Of a stretch of 64,000 bases of DNA, positions 33,371-44,132 are shown in pieces. How positions within the stretch are numbered: position 1 is the stretch's first letter; each line of letters starts with the position of its first letter. Both the position numbers and the translations under genes were made by a program. The notes beneath the pieces were generated by a model. That model saw nothing but the letters and a program-made list of their open reading frames with translations. It was not told where the DNA came from and searched no databases. Source of the DNA: Amaranthus tricolor (lineage: Eukaryota; Streptophyta; Magnoliopsida; Caryophyllales; Amaranthaceae); contig NC_080053.1 in the NCBI RefSeq assembly GCF_026212465.1, positions 6,881,766 through 6,945,765 on the forward strand, given 5' to 3'.

Positions 33371-33402
33371 TGAGTTTCACATATAAAGACTAATATCTTG
33401 TG

Positions 33403-35185
33403 ATGGATCCGATAGGAGAAGGGTTGTTTGCTGAAGGACGTTCGTGCTCTGGGCCTCCTTTTTTTTGTGGAGCAAATTTTTCTCATTGGAAAACTTTGAT
33501 GAAGATGTTTGTGATTGATCAAGATATGGAACTTTGGGACATTATAACTAAAGGACCTAAGGTACCCATAAAAAAGGACGCTTAAGGAAATGATGTATTA
33601 AAAATCGAATCCGAATATTCACAAAGTGTTCCGTTTCCAAGAACTATAGGGCAATGAATCAATTATGTTGTGCTTTGAATGGTACCGAGTTCAATAGAGT
33701 TTCTTCATGCACAAGTGCTAAGGAAATATGGAATAAGTTAATTGTGACATATGAAGGAACAAGTCAAGTAAAGGAAACTAAGATGAACATCCTCATGCAT
33801 CAATACGAAATATTCAAGATGTAAAACATGAGAATATTAATGAAATGTTTACTCGTTTTACTTTGATTGCTAACAATTTGAATTCTCTTGGCAAAACTTT
33901 TACTAATGCAGAAAAAGTCCAGAAGGTCTTGAGGTGTCTTCCAGGATCCAAATGGGGTCCAAAAGTCACTGCCATTGAAGAAGCTCAAGACTTGAGAGTT
34001 TTATCACTTGACGATCTACTTGGAAAACTCACAACTCACAAATTTACCCTACATGATGATGGAGAAAGTGATGTAACACCTTCCATGAAGAATCTTGCAC
34101 TAAAGGCAAAGAAACATCATGAATCCTCAAGCGATGATGAAGAAAGTGATGATGAGGAAGATAACCATTTGCCTTGATCACAAAAGGTCTAGAAGGAATC
34201 ATGAAGATGCGAAAAAGATTTAAGAAATTTAAATCCAGAAATAAAGGTAAATCTTCAAACTCTAACTCTAATTTCAAAACTAACAAACTTGCTTGTTTTG
34301 TTGTGGATCTATAGAAAATCTTGTGAAAGAATGCCCTAAGAAGAAAAGGGAATCTTACAAGAAAAGCAAGAAGAAACAAGAAATGGTTGCTACATGGAGT
34401 GACTTCGAAGGATCAACCGAACTTGAAAGTGAAGATGGTCAAGCTCACCTATGTCTTATGGCCAATGATGACAACGATGATGATCTAGATTAAAATCATA
34501 AAGAGGTACTTGACTTTGTTAACTCTTGTTCTAAAGACGAATTAGTTAAAGCTCTCTTTGACATGTTTCAAATTAAAAAGATCTTAAAAGATGAGAAAAC
34601 ATTCTAGAAAATAGAATTCGTCACTATGCTGAAGGTTGTGAAGACCTTATAAAGAAAAATAAATCGCTAAAGGCTGAAACAGTAAAATTTGAAAAGACTG
34701 TCAAAGTCTTGAAAGAACAGAATCTTAGCCAGACAAAACAGCTCATTGATCTTAAGAATGAAAACAATGATCTTGAGTCCAAGCTCAAGACTCTGAGCCA
34801 TGAGTCTGAGAAAAACTTACAAACATTAACAAAGTTAAATGAATCTGAATCTAAATTCACAAATATGCTTAGACGCCAAAAAGGACTCAATGATAAACGT
34901 GGTATAAGTTATAATAATGTCACACACAACTATAAGAATAAAACCACATTTGTTAATAGTGCATACAAACATAGACGTACACCTACTTGCTCATATTGTT
35001 GCAAAGAAGGACATATCAAGTTTGCATGTCTGTACAGAAGTAAGGACAATTATATTATTAAGAATTCCTTTCCTCTTGAATTACGTGGACAGATAAAGCA
35101 AATATGGGTTCCCAAAGGGACAAGACCACCTAACATGGTCTACCCCGAATACGGTCCCAAATTTGTCACTTGGATAGCCAAGTAA
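33403..35185 (+). pseudogene. gag: SIRE-type gag remnant
   Basis: ATG 33403 begins MDPIGEG and continues into a gag fold (FSHWKTLMKMFV). The frame is broken by a stop at 33583-33585 and frameshifts. Further gag helices are readable at 33845-34177, a defective zinc knuckle (CFCCGSIENL) near 34290, coiled-coil sequence at 34700-34900 and a second CCHC-like motif (CSYCCKEGHIKFAC) near 34987. The remnant ends at TAA 35183-35185. Confidence 0.8.
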
Positions 35186-36733
35186 AGTTGAGAAAGGTTA
35201 TTTTTTTGTTTTTTAGGTAAAGCAAAAGTGGATCTTAGATAGTGATGCTCGAGACATATGAGTGGTAAAGTTTCTTTATATTCTGAAATTAAAGAAAAAT
35301 GCAATGGCTCGATCACCCTAGGAGATAAAGGTAAATGCAAATTTTTAGGTGTTGGTAAAAATCCGTCTAAAACTATTGATAATGTCTATTTGGTTGAAGA
35401 TCTAAAATTTAACTTACTAAGTGTGTCTTAACTATGTGATAAAGGTAATCAAGTAATCTTTGATAAAGAAAAATGTGTTGTCAAAAACCCTAACTCCGAA
35501 GATACATTTATTACCGCCCTTAGACATGATAGTGTTCATGCTTTAAATACTAACGAAATTGCAGCTCAGAATTTCAAGTGCTTGAAGGCTATGACAGATG
35601 ATCCAAAACTATGGCATAGACGTCTTGGTCACATCAATACTCACACCATGCATGAGTTGGTAAGTAAAGATCTAGTTAAGGGGCTTCCAGCTCTTGACTA
35701 CAAACATTGTCCTACATGTGACGCATGCATTAGAGGAAAACAAGTAAGAAGTGCTTTTAAACCGAAGAAAATGGTAAGTACTTCAAGATCATATGAACTC
35801 TTACATATTGATCTATGTGGTCCAATGCGTGTACGGAGCATACGAGGTAAATCTTACATTCTAGTTATAGTTGATGATTATTCTAGATTTACGTGGGTTG
35901 ATTTTTTGAAGGATAAAAGTAAAGCTTTGAAACCGTTCTTAAGACGTTGTAAAGAAATGCAAACTCAGTTAAATCTTCCAATAATCTCGATTAGAAGTGA
36001 CCATGTGAGAGAATTTGATCAACTAGGCTTTGATTCCTTTTGTGAAAATACGGCATAACCCATAATTTTTCAGCTCTTAGGACACCTCAACAAAATGGCA
36101 TGTTTGAAAGGAAAAATCGAACCTTAGAGGAAATGGCTAGGACAATGCTTATAGAAAATGGATTAGCCAAACATTATTGGGTCGAGGCTGTTAACACAGC
36201 TAATTATGTCTTAAATAGGTGCCTCCTTAGACCCATACTTAAGAAAACCCCCAATGAGTTATTCAAAGGAAGAAAATCGAATATAGCCTACCTTAGATCA
36301 TTTGGTTGCAAATGTTTTATCTATAATAATGGCAAGGATAATCTAGGTAAATTTGATGCTAGAAGTGATGAAGGTATATTTCTTGGATACTCACTGAATA
36401 GTAAAGCCTATATAGTTCTAAACAAGCGTACAAGTATGGTTGAGGAAAGTATACATGTTGTATTTGATGAATCCGACAATGGAACATTAAGTGAAGGATT
36501 TAGAGAGTTAAACCTTAATAAACATTTTGATGATTTAAGTGATGACGAATTGGATGCTAATGATACTAGTGAAGTTAAAAAGACAAACATGCAGGATACC
36601 ATACAAAGTCTTGATGAGATTGCAGAAAAACAGATTGCAAACATTGAAGACTCAGCCTGATATTGAGACCCAATCTTAAAACCTAGAAACAGCTCCTGAA
36701 CGTACTGCTTTAGATACACCAATTAGAAATCCC
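35186..36733 (+). pseudogene. pol: SIRE-type pol remnant (protease and integrase), truncated
   Basis: The protease motif is degenerate (WILDSDARD near 35229). The pre-integrase zinc site (WHRRLGH near 35611, then CDACIRGK) and integrase core (LLHIDLCGP, VDDYSRFTW, then RTPQQNG, ERKNRTLEE) are clear. A TAA at 36056-36058 plus other stops break the frame. The element stops at 36733 where pararetroviral sequence begins. RT, RNase H, any third ORF and the 3' LTR are missing from the window. Confidence 0.85.
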
Positions 36734-36911
36734 TTAAATTGATTAATTGTGCATTTATTAAATTGCATTTGTATTGAGTGTTGGTAAAGTGCTTGGTCAG
36801 CCTAATTAAGTTGTTGGTAAGCCATTTTAAGTCTTGGTGTTCTCGGTTAGGTGGTCCCACTGTTCCCATTCAATTCAGTCATATTTAGTTTATGCAACAT
36901 TTAATTTATTA

Positions 36912-39900
36912 ATGGCAAACTGGTTAAGGAAAGCTATTAGTTTAGGATCACCTAATAATATAATTCAAAGTAGTGAAGTTCATATAGAAAAGAACTTTTC
37001 AAATTGGGAAATTCCAAAAGAAAATCTTACAAAAATTTATCATATAGGCATTACTGATTTTAAGACTGCATTTAGCATCAAAACTCATGAAGAGACTAGA
37101 AGCATTCAAAAAGAATCTGAAACTATGCATTTACTTTCAGAATCCAGCATTAAAGCTTATCTCAAACACAGATTTAGATTCATTCATTTTGGCCTTGTTC
37201 AAATAGGAATAAAACCATTAGTTCATAAAGGAGTTGATTGTCCAATTTTCCTAGCTCTCAGAGACGATCGACTTAATAATTATAAAGATTCTGTTTTGGC
37301 TATGATTCAAACTAATATCTGTAATGGCCCAATATATTTCAATTGTTTTCCAAACTTTACAGTAGATCTTCAAGACCCATTAATCTTATCTTCATTAATT
37401 TTAGATATTCAAATTTTAAATAATAAATTTAAAGAGTTTGCTAGAAATTTTGCAATTGTTTTCCGTGTTTATTTTAGATTAATGAATTCCACAGTTAATC
37501 CAAAATTCATACATGAGGCTTCTTCAAAAGAAGAAACTATTTTTATAGAGGTTCATGCTGAGAATACTAAATCAATAGTTTCTACAGCAAAAACCTTGAG
37601 ATGGGATCAAATTTCTATTCCTGAGACATTTCAATTCTCAAATCCAATGCCTCCTAGAAACATAAGACAAGAAATAGAATGCATTGAGGAAGACGAAAAT
37701 AAAGTTCTTATAAGGTTTGGGTCTATGAGAGAATTATCTAGTTCTCCTTGTACTTCTTCTTCCAACTATCCACGAAGATCTTTTTCTTTTCCTCAAAAAA
37801 CAACTTCAGTCATTTCTGAACCAATCAAAGTCAGATATAAATCTCCTATTCCTGAATATGAAGCAAATGCTTCTCAAACTTCTCAAATCTCTTCATCTAG
37901 ACCTGCATCTCCCACAATGTCTGATATGCAAAATTTTGACTCTATCAATACAATTACTAAAGATTTTGAAATAGATAAAAACTATCTAAGAGATGAATTT
38001 AATTCCTCTCACAATGCTGAACATCGAGATTGGTTTAGATCTTTTTCTCGCTCCTTTAAAGACTCAATAAGAGATGTATGGTATAAAGATATGAATACTA
38101 TTCAAATTAATATCCCGTTTTTTACATGGTTTTTATTGTTTTGTGAAAAACAAGGTATTGCTAATCCATATTCTCAAAATCACATATTTGTACAAACCAA
38201 ACTTCAAAAAAATTGGGTTTTGAAGGATGGACAAACAATTAGTTCAGTTCATCCACCATTACAAAATATTACTTTTCCCTATTATGACCGTGAAATAAAG
38301 GCTAGTCCTTTTAAAGAAGGAAGAGTAGATCAAACAGATAAAACTCCAAATGTAGAAGACATCATTAAAATTTATCATCAAAATAATTTTACAAATCAAA
38401 TCCTTCATACCGTTGCTACACAAGTAGATCAACTTTCAAATAAGGTTGATAATTTACAAAAAGAAACCTCTAGATCCATAGCCCCTAATACGATTGCATC
38501 ATTAGGATCTAATAAGGTTTCTGCACCGCATTTCAAACCACCAGGATTAACTATACCTATGACTCAAATGTTTCCAAAAAATGGTTTTACTTCTTCTAAC
38601 TCTAATTCTGCAGTGTTAGATAAAATTCAAAAATCTTTACAAAAATTAGCAGATAGTCCAAGTCATATTAAGGTTTTGAGTAAATATCAAAGTTCAGAGA
38701 TATCTTCTGATGAAGAAAATTCTGAGTCTTTAATCATTTCAAAAGTTGCAAAGCAATTTCAAGAATCTGATAATGATCCTCATCAAATTAATAAAATACG
38801 ATCATCTTGGAAGAATATCCCTACAAAAAACTATTATCCTAGGCCTACTCCTGTTGATCTTCAATATGAAGAAAGGTCTACATTTACCTCCAAATCCTTT
38901 TCCCCAGATATGATCCATGAATGGAACATAGATGGAAAATCTGATTATGAAATTCTTAATACTCTTCAAAATATGGGAATGGCTATTGTAGCTTACAAGG
39001 CAAAACCTTTGGATGAACAAATAATTTTTGGTTTTATTATATCAGGTTTTACTGGGCAATTAAAAAACTGGTGGGATAATCTTCTCACTTTACAAGACAG
39101 ATTAGAAATTTTGAATCACGTTACTGACATCATGGATGATCAAGGAAATGTATTTCAAAAATCTGACTGCTGTGATTTCTTAATGATAGTTATTGCCTTT
39201 CATTTTGTCGGTAACCCTACTCAAACTCTTTCTTCTGGAGAAACGATTTTACAAAATTTACGTTGCCCAACATTAAGTGACTATAGATGGTATAAAGATA
39301 CCTTCTTTAGTTATGTTTTACAAAGACAAGATTGCAATCAAAGTTTTTGGAAAGAAAAATTTATATCAGGACTACCAAAATTATTTGCTCAAAGAATTTT
39401 TAGAAAAATAGCTGAACATGATACAGATAAAGAACAAGCTCTTAATAATACTACTTATGGAGGACTTTTCGCTTTCATTAAAAAGGAAGGTCTTTCTTTA
39501 TGTGAAGAACTCAAACTCCAAGCCAAATATACCTCTGAAAAGAAACAATCTAGGAAAGAAATTGGATGTTTCTGTGAAGCATTTGGTATGGAAGCTATTA
39601 GAGCTCCCTCTACAAAAAAGAAAATTAAAAAACAATTTTCTAGATTTTCAAAAGATAAAAATAAAAATTCTTATCCTTCTTATTATCGAAAGAAACGAGG
39701 AAAGAAAAATTTCGGAAATTTCCGAAAATCAAACAAAGCTTTCAAAATCTTTTGTTATTCGTGTGGAAAACCTGGACATAAAGCAAATGCTTGTACCACA
39801 AAGAAAAAGATTCAAGAATTATTTATTAACGACTCTGAGCTAGGAGATAAAATATCCAAAATATTATTACAAACCCCTGAGTCTACTTCTTCTTCTTCTT

Positions 39901-42452
39901 CAGAAAAGGAAGATGACGAAATTTTACAAATTAATGATCAAACTTCTGATTCTGAATCTTCGATTTCTTCCTCTCCTATCAAATGCATTAATGTTTTAAC
40001 AGATAAAGAGAAAAATGTGGAATTTCTTTTTGATCTCGTTGACAAAATCCAAGATAAAGAGATCAAAAGAGAAACCCTTTTGAAACTCAAAACTATGGTT
40101 TTGGGTGAAACCTCTACCTCTAAAAACAAAGAAAGTATTCCAATTCCTCAAATTGAACCTTTCAATATTTCAAAATTATTAGAAAAATACTCTTCCAAAG
40201 AAATGACTTCTAAATTAATTCCTATTAAGAATCAAACTCTTTCGGTCAAAGATCTTCAACTTGAAATAAATAAAATCAAAGAAGACATCATTTCTATCAA
40301 AAATAGTTTAAAGCATTTAGAAATCAAAGATTTCGAACTTGAAACAAAATTATCTATTTTAGAAAACCCCATCTATAAAGAAAATCTTTCTTTGGGAAAA
40401 GAGAAAGTTAATGGGGATGATGATGATTTTATCACTGTTATTAATAAAATTAATTTTCAAAAATGGTATGCACCAGTTACTTTTCAAATTGGAGATTTTC
40501 AAAAAACCTATATTGCTTTAATTGATAGTGGAGCGGATCAAAATTGCTTAAGGGAAGGATTAGTCCCAACTAAATTTTATGAAAAAACAAAAACTCGGTT
40601 ATATAGTGCAAATAGTTCACCCATGGATATTAAATATAAAATTTCAAAAGGAAAGATCGTAAATGAAAATTATAGTTTTACTAATACTTTCATTATTATT
40701 AATGATATTAAGGAAGAAATAATATTAGGCACTCCCTTTTTAACACAAATTTATCCTTTTTGGGTTGATGACAAAGGTGTTCATACAAAAATTTTAGGGA
40801 AACAATTATCATTTCCTTTTTTAAGTCCCATGTTACAAAAAGATATTAATTTATTACAAAATTCTTCAGTAATACAAAGTATAAATTTAATAAAACAAAA
40901 AGAATTTCAAATTTCTTCTTTAAAAGAAGAAATTTCTTTTCAAAGGATTGAAGAACAATTACAACAATCAAAATTGCAACAAAAAATTTTTAATTTAGAA
41001 AATATTTTTAAATCAAAAGTTTGTGCTGATATTCCAAATGCCTTTTGGGATAGAAAAAGGCATATTGTCACATTGCCATATGAAAAAGATTTCTCTGAAA
41101 AAAATATTCCTACAAAAGCTAGACCCATCCAAATGAATTCTGAGCATCTTGAATTCTGCAAGAAAGAAATTCAAACTCTTTTAGATAAAAAATTAATAAC
41201 TCCATCCAAATCTCCTTGGAGCTGTGCAGCATTTTATGTTATGAATGCAGCAGAAAAAGAAAGAGGAGTTCCTAGATTAGTTATTAATTACAAACCTTTA
41301 AACAAAGTTCTTCAATGGATAAGATATCCAATCCCAAATAAAAGAGATTTAATTAATCGCTTATATAAAGCCAAAATATTTTCAAAATTTGATATGAAAT
41401 CTGGTTTCTGGCAAATACAAATTGCTAAAGAAGATAGGTATAAAACTGCATTCACGGTACCATTTGGACATTATGAGTGGAATGTAATGCCTTTTGGACT
41501 TAAAAATGCTCCTTCTGAATTTCAACATATAATGAATGATATTTTCAATCAATTTTCTTCATTCATAATTGTTTATATAGATGATGTTTTAATTTTTTCT
41601 CATGATATTGATCAACATTTCAAACATTTACATATATTTCTAAACACTGTTGAAAAAAATGGTTTAGTAGTTTCTGCCACTAAAATGAAATTATTTCAAA
41701 CAAAAATTAGATTTTTGGGACATGACATTTATAAAGGAACAATCAAGCCAATTACAAGGTCTTTAGAATTTGCAGAAAAATTCCCTAACGAAATTAAAGA
41801 CAAAACCCAGTTACAAAGATTTTTGGGATGTCTAAATTATATATCAGATTTTTTCCCAAAGCTCAGACAAATTTGCATGCCCCTCTTTCAAAGACTTCAA
41901 AAAAATCCGCCTCCCTGGTCAGAAATTCATACTAAGACTATTATTGAATTAAAACAAAAAATCAAATCACTTCCATGTCTAGGCATTCCAGATCCATCTG
42001 CATTCATGATAGTAGAAACAGATGCATCAGAAATAGGATATGGTGGCATATTAAAACAAAGAATAGATACAAAAGAACAATTAGTTAGATTTCATTCAGG
42101 TCTCTGGCTCGGACCTCAAAAAAATTATTCTACCATTAAAAAGGAAATTTTATCTATAGTACTATGCGTTTCAAAATTTCAAGATGATCTTTACAACAAA
42201 AAATTTTTGATAAGGATCGACTGCAAATCTGCAAAAGAGGTTCTAGAAAAGGATGTCAAAAACATTGTTTCTAAACAAATTTTTGCAAGATGGCAAGCAA
42301 TTTTATCAGTATTTGATTTTCAAATAGAGCATATAAGAGGCGAAAGTAACTCTCTCCCTGATTTCTTAACCAGAGAATTTCTACAGGGACATCATAATGC
42401 CAAGGAAGAAGAATCAGCAAGAAAAACTCAAAGGGTTCCAGAGTTCAGATGA
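36912..42452 (+). CDS. pararetrovirus ORF1 polyprotein, copy A (MP-CP-PR-RT-RH)
   Basis: 1846 aa from the first ATG (36912); the frame is open 26 codons further upstream without an ATG. Domains in order: 30K-type movement protein (residues about 10-230), Ser/Pro linker, capsid region (about 660-960) with GFTGQLKNWW and a CCHC zinc knuckle CYSCGKPGHKANAC near 947-960, coiled coil near 1110-1150, aspartic protease with DSGAD (Asp about 1205), RT with FDMKSGFWQ and YIDD (1555-1558), and RNase H with ETDASE and the HIRGESN region to the end. No stop or frameshift. It differs from the minus-strand copies at two residues: Met versus Ile near 39184 and Val versus Ile near 40659. Confidence 0.9.
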   Translation: MANWLRKAISLGSPNNIIQSSEVHIEKNFSNWEIPKENLTKIYHIGITDFKTAFSIKTHEETRSIQKESETMHLLSESSIKAYLKHRFRFIHFGLVQIGIKPLVHKGVDCPIFLALRDDRLNNYKDSVLAMIQTNICNGPIYFNCFPNFTVDLQDPLILSSLILDIQILNNKFKEFARNFAIVFRVYFRLMNSTVNPKFIHEASSKEETIFIEVHAENTKSIVSTAKTLRWDQISIPETFQFSNPMPPRNIRQEIECIEEDENKVLIRFGSMRELSSSPCTSSSNYPRRSFSFPQKTTSVISEPIKVRYKSPIPEYEANASQTSQISSSRPASPTMSDMQNFDSINTITKDFEIDKNYLRDEFNSSHNAEHRDWFRSFSRSFKDSIRDVWYKDMNTIQINIPFFTWFLLFCEKQGIANPYSQNHIFVQTKLQKNWVLKDGQTISSVHPPLQNITFPYYDREIKASPFKEGRVDQTDKTPNVEDIIKIYHQNNFTNQILHTVATQVDQLSNKVDNLQKETSRSIAPNTIASLGSNKVSAPHFKPPGLTIPMTQMFPKNGFTSSNSNSAVLDKIQKSLQKLADSPSHIKVLSKYQSSEISSDEENSESLIISKVAKQFQESDNDPHQINKIRSSWKNIPTKNYYPRPTPVDLQYEERSTFTSKSFSPDMIHEWNIDGKSDYEILNTLQNMGMAIVAYKAKPLDEQIIFGFIISGFTGQLKNWWDNLLTLQDRLEILNHVTDIMDDQGNVFQKSDCCDFLMIVIAFHFVGNPTQTLSSGETILQNLRCPTLSDYRWYKDTFFSYVLQRQDCNQSFWKEKFISGLPKLFAQRIFRKIAEHDTDKEQALNNTTYGGLFAFIKKEGLSLCEELKLQAKYTSEKKQSRKEIGCFCEAFGMEAIRAPSTKKKIKKQFSRFSKDKNKNSYPSYYRKKRGKKNFGNFRKSNKAFKIFCYSCGKPGHKANACTTKKKIQELFINDSELGDKISKILLQTPESTSSSSSEKEDDEILQINDQTSDSESSISSSPIKCINVLTDKEKNVEFLFDLVDKIQDKEIKRETLLKLKTMVLGETSTSKNKESIPIPQIEPFNISKLLEKYSSKEMTSKLIPIKNQTLSVKDLQLEINKIKEDIISIKNSLKHLEIKDFELETKLSILENPIYKENLSLGKEKVNGDDDDFITVINKINFQKWYAPVTFQIGDFQKTYIALIDSGADQNCLREGLVPTKFYEKTKTRLYSANSSPMDIKYKISKGKIVNENYSFTNTFIIINDIKEEIILGTPFLTQIYPFWVDDKGVHTKILGKQLSFPFLSPMLQKDINLLQNSSVIQSINLIKQKEFQISSLKEEISFQRIEEQLQQSKLQQKIFNLENIFKSKVCADIPNAFWDRKRHIVTLPYEKDFSEKNIPTKARPIQMNSEHLEFCKKEIQTLLDKKLITPSKSPWSCAAFYVMNAAEKERGVPRLVINYKPLNKVLQWIRYPIPNKRDLINRLYKAKIFSKFDMKSGFWQIQIAKEDRYKTAFTVPFGHYEWNVMPFGLKNAPSEFQHIMNDIFNQFSSFIIVYIDDVLIFSHDIDQHFKHLHIFLNTVEKNGLVVSATKMKLFQTKIRFLGHDIYKGTIKPITRSLEFAEKFPNEIKDKTQLQRFLGCLNYISDFFPKLRQICMPLFQRLQKNPPPWSEIHTKTIIELKQKIKSLPCLGIPDPSAFMIVETDASEIGYGGILKQRIDTKEQLVRFHSGLWLGPQKNYSTIKKEILSIVLCVSKFQDDLYNKKFLIRIDCKSAKEVLEKDVKNIVSKQIFARWQAILSVFDFQIEHIRGESNSLPDFLTREFLQGHHNAKEEESARKTQRVPEFR

Positions 42453-43701
42453 TTACGAAATGGAACCAGATCCAAAACCAAACAAAACAGAACAAAATAA
42501 ATTTTCATCCTCCAAAAATCTTCAAACTACCCTATCCATTTCAAACAAATTTACTCAACTAAATGATTTTCCCCCACTTCCATATTCACAAATTGTTCAA
42601 GAGCCTACTTCACAAAATATTATTTCAAATTCAAAACAAAAAGAACCAACTACAAAAATACCAACACAAAGCTTTACCAAATCTGCATACATTACAAAAA
42701 CCGAAATAGAAAATGTATATCTCACTAATTTTACAATTCCTCAAAGCCCACAAATTATTAATTCAATCAATCAAAAAACTTTTCCAAAAGGTTGCGAATG
42801 GATACCAGAAAATCGTTTTAAAACTCAAAGGTTTTATGAATTTATTTTAGTAGATTCAAACTCTGTTGAAATCCAACATATCAAGGATTCTTCAGAAAAA
42901 ATAATTTATTCAAAATGTATTTTTAAGAAAATTATTTCGTCTGTAGAATGGGGAGACCCTTATGCAGAACGAATTTTTTCAAAAAGATTTTTCCCTCAAA
43001 ATTACTCATACTATGATTACAAAATGGCCTGGTATAGAGCATTTTTATTCAGACCATTTGATCATTCATGGTTTTTTATATTTGACAAATATTGTCCAAA
43101 GAAATATCCTATGTGGTTTTATCATTGGTGGTATTTATTTGGACCAACTCCTCAAATTTATCCAAAAGAATGCAATGAGGGTTTCACAACTTTTGTTGCC
43201 AATTCAAATTATCAAGCTTATGAAACTCCAGTCATGTTTCATGCAGAATTTAAAATTCCATGGATTCTATGTTGGAGTTACTGTCTCAAACAACACCTTC
43301 CACGTCCATATCCATATTCATTAATAAGAGAATTCAAAATTAAATGGTGGGACAAATTTACCTTAGAAATTTGTTCAACAAAAAATGTTATCTCCTTTTT
43401 TCAAACCGGTATAAAAATGGAATACCAATCTCCATCAACCACCAACAAACCTTCACCCTCAAAAGCAACATCAAATTCAAACTCTCCTCAACACAATAAA
43501 AATCCCAAAGTAGAAAGTCCAAATTCAGAATCATTATCTAAAGTCCAGAAAGCTATTCTCAAAAAGATTCTTGAAGATCCACAATATGCAAAGAAAATAT
43601 TATCAGAAGAATCCTCTGATGAGATTTTATCGGAGTTTTCAAATGAGTCTTATGATCCAACATTTGGTGGCCCATTTGCTCAAGATCCATACGACTTTTA
43701 A
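42397..43701 (+). CDS. pararetrovirus ORF2, unknown function, copy A
   Basis: 434 aa from ATG 42397, overlapping the end of ORF1 by 56 nt in the +1 frame, ending TAA 43699-43701. The N-terminus is basic (MPRKKNQQEK) and followed by a Ser/Gln/Pro-rich stretch. The centre (about 130-320) is strikingly rich in Trp, Tyr and Phe (WFYHWWYLFG). The C-terminus is a Ser/Asn linker followed by a short helix and an acidic tail. It matches the position and style of the second ORF that distinguishes florendoviruses, whose function is unknown. Translation probably needs leaky scanning, reinitiation or a separate RNA. Confidence 0.8.
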   Translation: MPRKKNQQEKLKGFQSSDDYEMEPDPKPNKTEQNKFSSSKNLQTTLSISNKFTQLNDFPPLPYSQIVQEPTSQNIISNSKQKEPTTKIPTQSFTKSAYITKTEIENVYLTNFTIPQSPQIINSINQKTFPKGCEWIPENRFKTQRFYEFILVDSNSVEIQHIKDSSEKIIYSKCIFKKIISSVEWGDPYAERIFSKRFFPQNYSYYDYKMAWYRAFLFRPFDHSWFFIFDKYCPKKYPMWFYHWWYLFGPTPQIYPKECNEGFTTFVANSNYQAYETPVMFHAEFKIPWILCWSYCLKQHLPRPYPYSLIREFKIKWWDKFTLEICSTKNVISFFQTGIKMEYQSPSTTNKPSPSKATSNSNSPQHNKNPKVESPNSESLSKVQKAILKKILEDPQYAKKILSEESSDEILSEFSNESYDPTFGGPFAQDPYDF

Positions 43702-43787
43702 TATTGAGTTCACAAAAGTTCAATTCAAATGTTCAACAACTCAAATTAATTCATCCGGAAGCACAAACGTAAGCAATGACGAAATCA

Positions 43788-43868
43788 AAAGCATCTCCAA
43801 CAGTAATTCAAAGCATCTTCAACAGTAAAGCATCTTCAATAGTAATTCAAAGCATCTTCTACAGTATT
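43788..43868 (+). repeat. tandem AAAGCATCTTCAACAGT repeats, copy A intergenic region
   Basis: Four units of 22, 17, 22 and 20 bp, each starting AAAGCATCT, lie about 90-170 bp upstream of the TATA box. The position suggests an enhancer. Copy F has six units. Confidence 0.8.
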
Positions 43869-43955
43869 ATAGTGTAACTTTAATAATTATGTTTGTACTA
43901 TTTCTCTTTAATTTCTTATTGGAAGAGCAGATTGCACCTTATCTCTTCCTTTGTG

Positions 43956-43965
43956 TATAAATAAA
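43956..43965 (+). promoter_or_regulatory. TATA box of the pregenomic RNA promoter, copy A
   Basis: TATAAATAAA in the intergenic region downstream of ORF2, where Caulimoviridae place the promoter of their greater-than-genome-length RNA. The start site is expected near 43985-43997. The same motif occurs at 46864-46873, 50425-50434 and 58916-58925 on the minus strand. Confidence 0.7.
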
Positions 43966-44023
43966 GTGTCTAGCTCTAAGATGAGAGCATCCTGTAATTT
44001 TCTTTTGTTTAAGTCTTATCTCA

Positions 44024-44029
44024 AATAAA
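44024..44029 (+). terminator. polyadenylation signal, copy A
   Basis: AATAAA about 60 bases after the TATA box. In pararetroviruses the signal lies just downstream of the start site and is bypassed on first passage, giving a terminally redundant RNA. Confidence 0.6.
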
Positions 44030-44132
44030 TCTAACTTTCTTTACTTATCTTATTATTATCAATTATATAATAAGATTTATATCCACAAATTTATTAAATT
44101 ATTTTCTCTATCGATCCTGTACTCCCTATTGG

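Noticed and set aside
36834..36911. Upstream extension of ORF1 from TTG 36834
   Set aside because: The 26 codons lack an ATG, follow a stop at 36828, and do not resemble a movement-protein start. ATG 36912 is preferred.
39418..39843. 141-codon Lys/Leu-rich frame inside ORF1 (also in D, E, F)
   Set aside because: Alternate-frame shadow of the basic capsid and zinc-knuckle region. It repeats only because the copies are near identical.
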